A stretch of 64,000 nucleotides of DNA from Rostratula benghalensis (Eukaryota; Chordata; Aves; Charadriiformes; Rostratulidae). The stretch spans positions 2,595,833 to 2,659,832 of the forward strand of contig VXAI01000013.1 of assembly GCA_013399305.1 (NCBI GenBank), written 5' to 3'. The notes under the pieces were generated by a model. The model was not told the origin of the DNA and ran no database searches. It saw nothing but the letters and a program-made list of their open reading frames with translations. This document shows positions 37,601 through 48,568 of this stretch, piece by piece. Each line of letters starts with the position of its first letter. Positions within the stretch are counted from its first letter, which is position 1. Both the position numbers and the translations under genes were made by a program.

Positions 37601-37938
37601 CTGAGCAGGATGAGTATGGGATGGACTCCCCGGTTGGTCAGGTTTGGGTCACCTGTCCTGTCCACTCCTCCCTGCAGATGTGACCCCTCCTCATTTTTCC
37701 AGTTCCTACCCTCCAATGGGGCAAACAATGCAATTACCTGACCTCAGTTGTTATAGCAATAAGTATAAGCAAAGGCTTCTCTACATACCATTCCTTGGTA
37801 TAATCAGCTCTTATCACTGTGAGAGTGGACAGTTTCTGAACATGCTGTTAATTTCACTTTAGTTACTTAGAAGAGGCACGGCTAAAAAAGTAAAATTATA
37901 AAACAGAAAATTGGCTCATTTTATCTCAAACCAGGACA

Positions 37939-37943
37939 AGTGG
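37939..37943. repeat. Target-site duplication, right copy (AGTGG)
   Basis: This is identical to 37201-37205. Confidence 0.85.
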
Positions 37944-39904
37944 ACACTCATGTCTAGCTGCTAACACAAAGCTAAGCCCTCTCTTTACTCTGGTAGCCCC
38001 CAGCAATCTCACATGGTTTAGCCTCGCTGCCTAACCATCACTGCATGCATGCATTAATGTCTCTCTGTGCATGAGTGTATTCAGGGGTGAATCTAGTGAA
38101 GGGGACAGGCAAAAAAGACTAAGATGTTTTCAGTCCTGCTTCCCAGAGCTGTGCAGCTGTTCTTATTCCAAATGCAACATTATACTCTACTTTCCTTCAG
38201 CTACCACAAGACTCTATGCCAGACTCTGTGAGCTTCAAAGAGGCTGTGATTCTCCATAGGTGATAAATGTTTCCCATTTTCCAGAAGTGATGAGGAACTC
38301 CTTCTTGGCTGAAGCCTGAGCAGCATGCCTGACCACGGGCTCTTTGAAATCAAAATATTGTAATTTCCATTATAAAACCAGTTCTGGACTGATGGACTGA
38401 TTGAAAAAGTAGCATTATTGGATTGAATCCTAATGAAAACAGAATGAGTTTCAAAGGCACCTGAACCAGGCATTAAAAAAAAAAAAAAAAAAAGGAAAAA
38501 AGTTTTCACTCTATTTGCTGAAATGGAATTAACTTGATTATCTTGATTATTAGTTTATCTCCCTAACTGGAGCAACCCCAAATAATGCAGGATGTTGGCT
38601 AATCACTTGATCAGTACATTAAAAAAAAAAAACCCATCATGCTTCATCAGCAGATGATAAATAATATAAGAATACAAGTTTCTGTATCTAGTCATGTCTA
38701 AGGAATTTGGGAATGGAGAGCAAACCCTTTAAAACAATATTTTCAATACTTGAATCTTCCATTATTATGAACATGATTTATTTATTACTATTTAAAATAT
38801 GACAAAGTTATTTTTTGTTGCATATTAAGTAACGTGTAGAAAATTTGCATGGCAATTTCGAAGTGCGTTCTTTCAAAACCACACTGCTACATTTTTAATG
38901 TGAGTGGATTAACTGTTCCTTCTGTAAGTATTGCTGGGTATTTCTTGTTCGGAATGTATATGCTCCTTTCCAACTGAAGTCAATGCATCAGTCAGGCTAT
39001 CACCACCATAAACAAATGTAATCCATTTCATGCATTGATTAAACCAGCAGAGCCTGAAGGAATGTTTCACCCTCCTGGAAACCAAATGGGTATTTATAAC
39101 TTCCATTCATGCTCTTTTTGCATATAGATCACGAAATTGTAGAGAAGGCATTTTAGTTAGTGAGTTAATGTGTTCAGAGGGATCGGTCAATTTTGCAAAA
39201 GAAGCTTACCTCAAAATTTTGATAAGTGTTGCAAAGTGGAAGACTAAATCTCCCAGTAAGATGTTGTATATTTTAACATGAACACCACACAAGTTCCAGC
39301 CTGAAACTCAAGACACATCTGCTTTAAAGAACATTTTGTTTTATTTTCCTTTTCAAATTTATGCAGGTAATACATGAACAAAATAAGGAAAGGATGCTAA
39401 AATAAATGGAAACTCATATAAACATTGCACAGCTAACCTAGATGCATTCCTGATCTCTGTCATGCCCCTTCCTCCTCCCAGAAACAAAACAAGAGAAACT
39501 CCATTGTAGCTTTCCTGCCAGCTCTGGCTTCTTTGGTCACCCCTCACATATCAGAGACCCCTGCCACTGAGGACTTTTTTCCTATTGTATCCTTTTTCCT
39601 GCCTTGTTGCCATTGCAGATTCCTTCATTTTTCATATCTTTTAATGTATTGTTAAGCATCAGGCTCACTCTTTAACCAAAATGGCATATTGTATGGGGTC
39701 TTATGTATGGATCGTTGGTGCTCTGAGTGCCCTTTACACTTCCTGACAGTAGGGATCCCACTGTGGATACCTAGTTCAGAAGAACTTAACTGCAAAATGT
39801 GTATCCACAGTAGATATCCTGACCCATGGAGGAGCTTTATCATTTATGTTAGCAATGTGAGGCTGGGAGCCTCCTGGACCTTACTACTGTCACTGCTCCT
39901 CCAA
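37944..39904. other. Unassigned AT-rich sequence
   Basis: No gene or recognised transposon is visible. Contents include TGCATGCATGCA at 38042-38053, an A-run of 19 at 38475-38493 and another A-run near 38621-38632. Confidence 0.45.
38475..38493. repeat. A-run of 19
   Basis: This is an uninterrupted adenine run, followed by ggaaaaaag. It is a simple repeat. Confidence 0.85.
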
Positions 39905-40190
39905 TGTGTCTCCTGATGTTCAGATTGACCTTCCTGTGTTTTAGTTTGCGTCCATTGCCTCTTGTCCTGTCACTAGAGACCACTGAAAAGAGCCTGGCTC
40001 TCTCTTCTTCACTGCCCATCACCAGGTACTTATACGCATTGATAAGATCCTCCTGGACTTTTTCCCACCAGGTTAAATAACCCCAGCTCTCACAGCCTCT
40101 CCTCCTGTTCCGGAGGTTCCAGTCCCTTAATCAACTTTGTGGCCCTTCACTTGACTATCTCCAGTATGCCCATACCTTTTTTGTATATCT
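39905..40190 (-). mobile_element. CR1 LINE fragment lacking both ends, minus strand
   Basis: The plus strand reads the reverse complement of the CR1 3' region: 'ctcctgatgttcagattgac' near 39911-39930, 'ttgcctcttgtcctgtcact' near 39954-39973, 'agataagatcctcctgg'-like sequence near 40040-40056, 'aaataaccccagctctcaca' near 40075-40094 and 'tcaactttgtggcccttcac' near 40131-40150. The CR1 tail that should lie to the left of 39905 is absent, so the 3' end was lost after insertion. The match fades around 40190, with a possible weak continuation to about 40230. Confidence 0.85.
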
Positions 40191-42434
40191 TATTAGCATG
40201 CAGTGTTCACAGCTGTGTTCTCCATTTGCCACATAAGTACTTTTGAGCAATAAAATTAGTAAATAAATCACTAATTTAAAAAAAAACAACACACACCATT
40301 AAATTATTACAGTTTAAAAAGAGGGCTAAATATTCCTAATAGGGCTACTTTCTAGTCTGCATAATTCTACCCTTTAGTTATGTTTACTTGTTTAAACAAA
40401 AACCATTATCATCTCAACAAACTATATTAACATTTTATTTTTGTGTACCCCGTGTTCTTTATAATTTAGATATTATAGTATGTTGTCAAAACTTCATAAA
40501 ATGCAGCTTTGTGTAGAGAGAGGAGACCTAGTCCTTTGTTTTTTATGCTTCTAAATAAAATATGATTTGTGCCTCTATGATGTAAGAATATAGACTTTAA
40601 AAAAAACACCAAAACCTTGCAGCTTTTTGTATGCATTTTGATAGTGAGATAGAGTATGAATCTTGTCAATCTTTTCTTTGTTGTTGTTGTTAGGAAAAAT
40701 ATTACATGTAAAGACTGCACTGAATTTATTTGTATGATATAAGACAAATACAGCATTAGATACGTAGTTAACAAACTGACTGTTAACCATACTATCTACA
40801 ATTATATTATATCTAGTAATAAATTGCATCTATGACAGATTTGCATCTATGGTCAGAATTTTAAAAAGAAGGAAATTAGTATTTTCAATTATTTATTTTT
40901 AATATTATTTAATTATTTGGAAACAAAATTTTGAATGTGAGATTTTCAGAACATGTAACACAAATTATTAGAGTAAGTGCATTCTTCAATAAATCGCGTT
41001 ATTCACGTATTAAAGCCCAGTAAGTCTTCTCACACAATTAGGCACCTAATTATGTTGAAAAAAGAACCCAAACAAATTAATATTTAAATAAATAAATTTC
41101 TTGTCTTCCTTCAATTATTAGTATCATATTCTCGCCTGTACTAGCTATAAAAATATTAAACATGTACCTATGCAATGTGCACATGCTTAATATTTCAGTT
41201 TAGATCAATAATTACTGTTTTAGTGTGAGCAACATACACGCTATTTTTCTGAGTTCAGAAATTAAATTATTTGCCAGAGTATTTGACCAGTTAAATCTGG
41301 TTGATTCTGTTGACTGGTATTGATTCTGACCAAAGCAGCTTGCATTGCATTTTTCAAAACCTAGACTCTATAAATTCACAACTACACCATTGAGCTGACA
41401 AACCAGAAGCCATACAATACATTTACATTCACAGCTGGCAAGCCAGCTCTGATCTTTTTCCCCCAGACATGAGGCTGTAATATGATTTATTCTACTCTAT
41501 TATTGCTTTCTCTGTCCCAGTCCATGTTTGTGCTTAGGGACGTATGATGAATCAACTGCCAGGGGCCAGCACATTGCAAAAGTGAGAATATGAAGACGTG
41601 ATGAGGTGAAAATGTGATTACAGTTCCAAACCTGCCCCAAAAGAAAGTCCCTGTCACCACAGCTCACACTGAACAACCAGAAATTTTAAGCAGGCTATTG
41701 ACATAAAAATCACAGGGTACATGCCAAAAAATGAAATGAGAGAGAAAAGTAAAAATCTCTGTGCCTCACTGTGCAAGCTGATGAAGACTATCCTGTAATT
41801 CACCTAATTTATCATACAGATTTCATCAGCTTGGACAGAAGCGTTACCGCAACGTTTGCATTTCCACAGACTGCCTGCTAGACCAGCTGTGAAACAAAAA
41901 ATTTAGAAACACCGTTACGGCAATTGCACTTCTCCTTAGCACTGTTCAGCCCACTGGAGGTCTCGTTGCCTCACCCACTGCTTGGGGATGGGACACCCCC
42001 AGAACCAGAGCCTTGTGCTGCAGCATCACCCTGCGCCTTCTCCTTGTGGCAGCAGGGGGGAGTCAGACAAGGTGACGTGGCTGAACGCTGTCGATAACTG
42101 GAGATGTTTTGTGGACACTATAAGCAGCACTGCCGCCCTCAACATGCTGCTGTCATTGCCACCCTTTATTAAGAAAAAAGAGAAACTTTCACAGTAATGG
42201 GGAAATATCTCCGGGAGCATGGTGCTCTGTTGGGAGGTGTCATATTTGAGCGCTGCTCTGCCTCTGCAGAGCTGGACTTCTGAACCTTGATGGGATTTCA
42301 GTGATATTCACTTTTGACCCAAAGTGGGATTTGACTAAACAGGGCTAAAGCTCACCATATGCAAACTGTACCAGCCCTTGTAATGAAGAAGGATAGGTCA
42401 GGAAGCTCCTTTCAGTTAACTGTTTGAGTCCACT
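40191..42434. other. Unassigned AT-rich sequence, becoming GC-richer near 41940-42120
   Basis: No gene is recognised. The stretch 41940-42120 is locally richer in G and C and holds a 71-codon frame (41982-42197) with no known domain. Two 102- and 84-codon minus-strand frames near 40466-40829 are AT-driven and look like chance. Confidence 0.4.
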
Positions 42435-42622
42435 TGTCCGGGTTTGGGGTGGAGCAGGGCCAGCTTTCTGTTCAGTGAGAGATGCTTTTGCTTTTACTTG
42501 TTACCGTTGCAGCCAGGGTCAGCTGAGTGGGTTGTTTACCCCATGGAGGGGTTGTACCAGGGTACTCAGGCTGGCTCCGCTTCAAGGACTCTTCTTCAAT
42601 GGCTCTTTTTCTTCAATGACTG

Positions 42623-42841
42623 ATGTCTGAGGAGGACTTTGTCAGTTCATCTACCTTCAATCCCCATCAAAGTGTTCTGGAATCCAGTTCCCATCTGTCA
42701 CTGATTCTATCTAGTCTGGAACTTTCCCAGTGCCTGACAGTGACACCTCCCCTGGAAGCTTGCCACAATTTTTTTTTAATAAATATTGTATCTATTCCAT
42801 TATTTCATTGTTATTCTATTATTAATATTTCATTACGTTAG
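42623..42841 (+). CDS. Open frame inside the LTR, MSEEDFV start (72 codons)
   Basis: The frame opens at ATG 42623 and begins MSEEDFV, then turns serine- and leucine-rich. It matches the short frame in the LTR at 37436-37552 over roughly the first 25 codons; after that the two LTRs are aligned in DNA but out of frame with each other, because of a one-base indel. A four-codon frame starting at 42616 ends with TGA at 42628-42630, overlapping this ATG in another frame, exactly as in the other LTR. The later hydrophobic part of this frame simply translates the AT-rich U5 and should not be taken as a membrane segment. The function is unknown, and coding status is doubtful. Confidence 0.3.
   Translation: MSEEDFVSSSTFNPHQSVLESSSHLSLILSSLELSQCLTVTPPLEACHNFFLINIVSIPLFHCYSIINISLR
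42779..42784 (+). promoter_or_regulatory. Polyadenylation signal AATAAA of the LTR
   Basis: AATAAA lies after a T-run near the expected R region of this LTR, about 155 bases downstream of the MSEEDFV ATG. Confidence 0.5.
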
Positions 42842-42963
42842 TTTAGCTTTTTTCCTTAAACTCATAACTTTCTTTATCTCTCTTCTTTCACTTCTTGGAG
42901 CTAGAGGCTGGGGAGAGCATCTGTTGTCTTGTCATTTTCCAACCTGGCCCAAACCATATCACA

Positions 42964-45900
42964 ATGTAGTTCCTGCTTACAAACTAATAAAAGTATGCAC
43001 CTTGTGCACTCTGTGGAGAAGAGCCAAGCACAGGCACCAGAGGTCCCAGATAAAGGATGGTTATCACTTTGAGACAGCTAAGATGACAAAAAGTAGGGTG
43101 TGTACAGCTGAGTTTGGTGGCAGCCTGTCTAGGTTTTTGGAATACAAGATAGGGCCAGACAAATTCACAGTGCATGTGAACAGAGGATGGTCCCTCCTGG
43201 ACAAACCACCCGGAAAGTACAGGCCCAGAAAAATTATGCTCTGCTCAGTGCACCTCACCCTTTAGCTTTATCTGAAAAGCTGAAGGGCTTATGAGTGTTC
43301 TAGAACAGACGCCAGAATAATGAGCATGTGTCCCTGAGACAGGAGCCATTGCCTGAGTGACAGAGTACATAAAGAATCAGATCCAGACCAAGATCATTAC
43401 TGCATTTGGATGCAATGCGATACCAAAGGCAAACCAGCCTTCAGATTAGTCACTCAAAAGCTACTTATTTTTTGCTGTAATACCATGGGACATGCAGCAG
43501 ATCCCTGCCTGTCTCATGCTCAAGGGAGGGTACAGGGATTAGGGAAGGACCTGCTGTGCATTTTTGTCCCCACACGTCATTACTGCTACATCAGGCACTC
43601 CTGCTCTCCCTCCCATCTATCATCAATTTTTAGTCTGACTTTTTGCATGGCTGATTGAGGTGCTACACGGACCTGCATCTACATAGGGCGCTTTCAGGAA
43701 TGTGTTTTCAAACAGCACCAGGCTAGGAGTGCTGGTGTAGAGATTGTACTTTTCCCCTCTGGCAGAATTAAGTACTCTCTCATTATCCTAGCATTGTATT
43801 TCTCCAAAAGCAGCAGTAACTTCCCACGTTTTTTTTTAAGTGAAATTGTTTCTCAAGTTGTCTTAAAAGTTTCCAATGAAACTTTTTCATGAAAATAGAT
43901 CATTTCACCTCCAAAGTTCCGTTGGCTGAAACTCCAAATCTCTGGACAAGACTGAAGTATCTGAGGAATTTATAAAGCTCTAAATTTTTCACAAAGAAAA
44001 AAAATAAAATTATGTTCTGAGCAGCTCTATTCACTCTTCATCATGTCAGGTTTCATGAAAAATAAAGTTATTTTTCAATAAAGAACAGTTACCTCAAGTT
44101 GATATCAAACAGTTTTCCAACAATTGAAACAAGAAATGCTTATAAAACTAGAGATCATCTTAAATATTTATATAGTAGTGCACATTAAAGTGTTTTATAT
44201 TAATGTGTCTAGCAATAGAGGGAGAAGCAGAAGCGATGGAAGATAGAAAACTGACAGAATAGGGTATGTTTTGGCCTGCTCTGGGACTTTTATTATGGTT
44301 TGTGAGGAAGATAATATGACTTTTCCATGGCATATAACTTCCAGAGTTTGAGAACAAACAGCAGTAATGAAAATTAAGAAAAGAACAGAACATACATAAA
44401 AACAAACATTAAAATCAAAGCAGCATTCCTGCAATTGACAAGCATATGAAAAAAATCCTGAGTTAGACCCTAATATGGTCCAGTTGATTTTCTGCAGTTA
44501 ATCAAATCACATAGCTCCTAACAGCACAGAAACAGTCCCATAACTACACAAGTGTTTGCCTCTGTGCTTTTGTAATGAATGCAGAATTATGCATAGAATA
44601 AGATAAGAAAAAAAAAAAAGTAATTGCAAGGATCTTTTAAAACAAGCAATTGTGATATCTTTGGCTAAAATTGAGAAGTATATTCCAAATCAAAAATTTG
44701 AGACATCTTCAGGATAGCCCCATCTAAAAAACTGTGCCTCAGGCAAAGCAGTTCTCTTCTTTATTCTTTCTTCTTCCTTTTCCAATGAGGAGCAGGCAAC
44801 CCCAAAGACCCAGTGACAGATTGCATACATCGGCTTGTCATATTTTTGTTACAATGTAAACCAATGTACGCCTAATTTCTGCTGAGCTCAAGTGTTTGGT
44901 TATTAATTTTTATCTAACAGGTCTAGTTTTATTATTTCAACCATTAAAACCTACAGGAGAACATTTGCACTCTAAATTAATCTATTAAATAACTTACAAC
45001 CATGGCAAAGACTTGCCTTGGGTTTAATCACTTTTGGTAGGCACCAGCACAAAGATTTACAGAAGTAAACCCTAAGGTCTCTTGTTCAGTTCCAGAGTAA
45101 ATCCACTAAAGTTTGAATGACTGGTAAATATTTAATGAAACAATAAGCTCCTTGATTTTTTTTAATGTAATATTTCTTTTCATCTGTTGTGCCTCAAGAA
45201 TAATTTCATACATCAAAATGCATGATGTAACTTAAAGCAATTTTCAAGTGTCACATTGATTTAAAATATTTCCTCTAATAAGATTCATTCTTCAAATTGT
45301 GTCATGATTAAGCAATAATTGGAAGATTCTCTTCACTTCCCTAATTCTGCCTTTTAACACTAAGATATGTGATGATCCTTATACAAAAGGGATCTAAATC
45401 CTTTTGTAGTATATCCTTTTGTGAAATTAATCACTGATAAGGAATATGCATAATGAAATTTCTGATTTAGCATAGGCTAAAATTACTAAGGGAAAAATAG
45501 GATAGAATGGTGTCTTGAAACCACTACCCTTGATATACAATTGTAAGTTAATTGACATTTATGTCTTCATTATTCTAAAATTTCATATTGTTAAACGATG
45601 ATATAGTAAGACCTCACAGTAACAGAGAATGATCTAAAAGCCATAGTAAGAACTTTAAGGGGAAAAAAAAAAACATTGACCAAGCCATACATATTAGTTA
45701 GCTGTCCTTGCACTCGATTTATATTTTTCTTTGCTCATAATTGCCCTTTTACCTTAATAATTTTCCCTGGTAAGAAAAGAAGCAAAAACTGACCATAGAC
45801 TAAAGCCCTTATTTCATCTGCAGCTAAACTTTTTTTTTCAATTTTCAGTGGATATGGTTTACCCCATGGGTTTAAAGGTGCAGTTCCTCAATGTAGAGTT

Positions 45901-47734
45901 GTTTTCTTTTAATAACTGCTGGAGAAAATCCCAATGGCATATGTTAAAACCACCTGTGCTTACAGTAAATTCCACAAGGTTTAGGGAAACTTTCTGTAAT
46001 TTACCCACTTTACTGCCCCCATCTCTCATTTTAGTGATAATCATATATAATGACAGATTCAATCAGGAACTCTACCTCTAGGACACATGGCAGGTGATGA
46101 TCAGTTCTCTCTTCAAGTACTATGAAGGTTTTCTACACAGCAAACAAACAAAAAGCTAATATATGTCTAAACATAAACTCTTTGGCCTGTCTTTATGAAT
46201 AGTGAATCTCAGTCAGCTCAAGTTCATAAATGCTTATACACTTATGAGTAAGGAGCTGAACTGAAGCTACCAAGAGTGATCTCCAGCAAGATGCTTTAGC
46301 AACACAGTTTCTCCATTCTGTGTGAGCAGCCTGGAGCACAAAGCTCACTGGTGTCTCCTAGCACCCATTCTTACTTCTCTAACCAAAATCATAACAAAAG
46401 CAAGCTAGCCCAAAAGTCACAAACAGAAAACTTCATTTTTGTATGCTTTTGAAGATTTGCAGCTACTTTATGTAACTGCAACAGAAAACACAATCTTGAA
46501 GCCAGTATCTCTGATCAGAAGATGGTTCTGTGGAGGAATCATTAGAATATGCAGTATGACTGACTCCAACACTGCTTCTCCACCTTGCCATAAAGACAGA
46601 GGTCATAAAGAGAAAGATACAGCCACAGTTCTAGCAGGACACAGTTCTGCTACTTATGTCAAAGTGTAAACATTTAATGTTTGAACTGACCCTTTTCTTT
46701 TCTCCACACACCCTTGAAGTACAGCAAACCCAGCTCAGACGTCATTTTGGGATTGACAGGAATATGCTCCTTAAAAATATACACTAGGGCAAAAAAAAAG
46801 CTACTAAAAGGTGTAAGTGCTATCAATGGGATAGTCCCTCCAAAAAAGTGTTGCATCTGCTGGCAGTGGCAGTCTTATCCCAGTAATTAAAAATGGAATC
46901 TTACATGTTCTCCCTATTCTTCTCACTTAAATGCCTAGATATATGAAATTAATTTAGTCCCAGGTGGTTTCTGAATCCTGAAGAAAATAAATTAATGTTG
47001 TGCAACCTTTAACAGTGGGATTTTCCACTGTGCAGTGATGTGTAGCTGGGATGGTCTGAGTGCTTTTGTTTTCTGTCTCTTATATTGCATGAGAAATAAC
47101 TAACCTTAAAAAATGTGTTTAGATTTCATACCAAATCTGTATCATATATTGTGTTTGCATCATGGTGTGTGAGCCTGCAATGGTGTCCAGTATCTCAAGG
47201 CAATCTCCATAGCTCAGTTTTCAAGAGGATTTGTCTGTTCATCGTTAGACAAGGTCAAATAGGACTAATGCTTGGAAGATTTGTACCTCATTAACATTAT
47301 CTTTATTGCCATTATTTCACAAGCTAACAAAACAAAAAGGAAATATTCCCATGTTAGTCCCAAACATTTCTACCCTTCTCATTAGTATTGGCATAACCCT
47401 TTTCTCTTGGGTAGCTCAGAGCTCAGTTCTTGAAGGAAAGGCTGACAGTAGCGAAATTATGGTACCAAGAGGGAGAGGCAGAAACACTCTCCTGATTTAT
47501 AATCACATTCTCTTATTGTAGCAAGCACTCCCTCATTGCTGGGCTACTCAGGTCAGCTCATGTAATTTGTCATCTACTAGAAATTATTTCTCATGCTAGC
47601 TGACAAAGAAGGGCGTGTTTCCTCCCTATACTTAGTAAAGATTTTTAACTACCAGTGCTGGGAACAATCTTTAGGGTGGTATTTTAATTCAACTTTTAAT
47701 ATAAAAGAGATACCGTTTGCACATCACTGACCTC
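42964..47734. other. Unassigned sequence
   Basis: This is 4.8 kb without a recognised gene or transposon. A 159-codon frame at 42786-43265 runs out of the LTR into this block and has no known domain. A hairpin lies at 45382-45408. A pyrimidine tract ending in AG at 45830-45848 resembles a splice acceptor, but the following frame is not recognisable. Confidence 0.4.
45382..45408. repeat. Inverted repeat, 9-bp arms
   Basis: TACAAAAGG at 45382-45390 pairs with CCTTTTGTA at 45400-45408 around a 9-base loop. The motif cttttgt recurs just downstream near 45416-45422. Confidence 0.7.
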
Positions 47735-48568
47735 CAGACATTCCATCACCGCCATCCAGAGGGACCTGGACAGGCTTGAGAGGCAGTCCCTTGCAAAACT
47801 CATGAAGTTCAACCAAGCCAAGTGCAAGGTCCTGCACATGGGAAGGCAGAAATACAGGGAATGGCTGGAGAGCAGCCCTGAGGAGAAGGACTTGCAAGTG
47901 ATGATATAAGAGAAGTTCAACACGAGCTGACAGTGTGCACTGGCAGCCCAGAAAGCCTACTGCATCCTGGGCTGCAGCAAAAGAAGTGTGGCCAACAGGT
48001 TGCAGGAGGTGATTCTACTTCTTTGCTCTGTTTTCGTGAGACCCCACACCTGGAGTACTGGGTCCAGATCTGGAGTCTTCAACACAGGAAGGGCATGGAC
48101 CTGTTGGAACAGGTCCAGCAGAGGACCATAAAAATTATCAGATGGCTGGATCACCTCTGCTATGAAGACAGGCTGAGAGAGCTGAGGTTGTTCAGCCTGG
48201 AGAAGAGATGGCTCTAGGGAGACCTTATAGCAGCCTTGCAGTAGCTGAAGGGGGCCTACAGGAGATATCAGCAGCGATAGTTTATCAGGCAGTATATCAA
48301 TAGGAGGAGGGGTAATGGTTTTAAACTGAAAGAGGGAAGATTTAGATTAGATATCAGGGACAAATCCTTTACTGTGAGAGGGGTGAGACACGAACAGATT
48401 ACCCAGAGAAGTTGTGGATTCCTCATCCCTGGAAGTGTTTAAAGCCAGGCTGGATGGGGCTTTGAGCAACCTTGTCTAGTGGGAGGTGTCCCTGCCACGA
48501 GCAGGGTTTGGAACTCGTTGATCTTTAAAGTCGCTTCCAACTATCACCATTCTATGAATCTATGGCCT
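47735..48568 (+). mobile_element. CR1 LINE 3' part, plus strand
   Basis: It begins within the reverse transcriptase at 'catcaccgccatccagaggg' (47744-47763), encoding AIQRDLDRLERQ, then the MKFNQAKCKVLHMGRQKYREWLESSPEEKDL block near 47800-47893. [27 protein letters not shown] follows near 47939-48016, and then after a frameshift near 48050, [35 protein letters not shown] (48105-48210). The 3' region follows, with 'aggtgtccctgccacgagca' near 48483-48502, and the tail ends near 48568 with 'attctatgaatctatg'. The 5' end is truncated as usual. A stop near 47907 and frame changes show it is dead. It belongs to the same subfamily type as 26710-27485. Confidence 0.94.

Larger units (their letters stand above)
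37206..37938 (-). mobile_element. Solo LTR of a second avian endogenous retrovirus family, minus strand
   Basis: This 733-bp element starts TGTGGTGGTTTT and ends AAACCAGGACA on the plus strand; the minus strand reads TGTCCTGGTTTGAG at its 5' end. It is bounded by an exact 5-bp duplication (AGTGG). On the minus strand there is a TATA box (TATAAAAG, 37600-37593). Two closely spaced ATGs follow (37559 and 37552), and then an AT-rich U5-like stretch near 37370-37260. Its R-U5 part aligns with the LTR at 42435-42963, including 'cctaaactcataaa' and 'ctctttaatctcttcctctc' on the minus strand near 37275-37240, so the two are related families. No internal viral sequence adjoins. I recognise the start as a common avian ERVL-type LTR, but not the exact subfamily. 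Confidence 0.88.
42435..42963 (+). mobile_element. LTR of an avian endogenous retrovirus, plus strand, no target-site duplication
   Basis: This is about 529 bp, starting TGTCCGGGTTTGGG and ending with CCCAAACCATATCACA. The ends are an imperfect inverted match of the usual TG...CA type. Visible parts are a 5' segment 'cagctttctgttcagtgaga' (42461-42480), the ATG region at 42616-42630, a polyadenylation signal AATAAA at 42779-42784, an AT-rich stretch, 'ccttaaactcataactttct' (42854-42873) and 'gagagcatctgttgtcttgt' (42913-42932). I recognise the R-U5 portion as a common avian ERVL-type LTR; the U3 looks shortened, and no TATA box is visible. The flanks CCACT (left) and ATGTA (right) do not match, so this copy may be rearranged or recombined. 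Its R-U5 aligns with the minus-strand LTR at 37206-37938. Confidence 0.85.

Noticed and set aside
38930..39110. Old amniote repeat suggested by 'caactgaagtcaatgcatca'
   Set aside because: A short phrase only; no ends or family could be supported.
42786..43265. 159-codon frame running out of the plus-strand LTR
   Set aside because: Its hydrophobic start is the AT-rich U5 of the LTR read in one frame, and the rest has no recognised domain.
45830..46081. Polypyrimidine tract plus AG followed by a 77-codon frame, resembling an exon start
   Set aside because: The frame has no recognisable protein similarity and no matching donor site was convincing.
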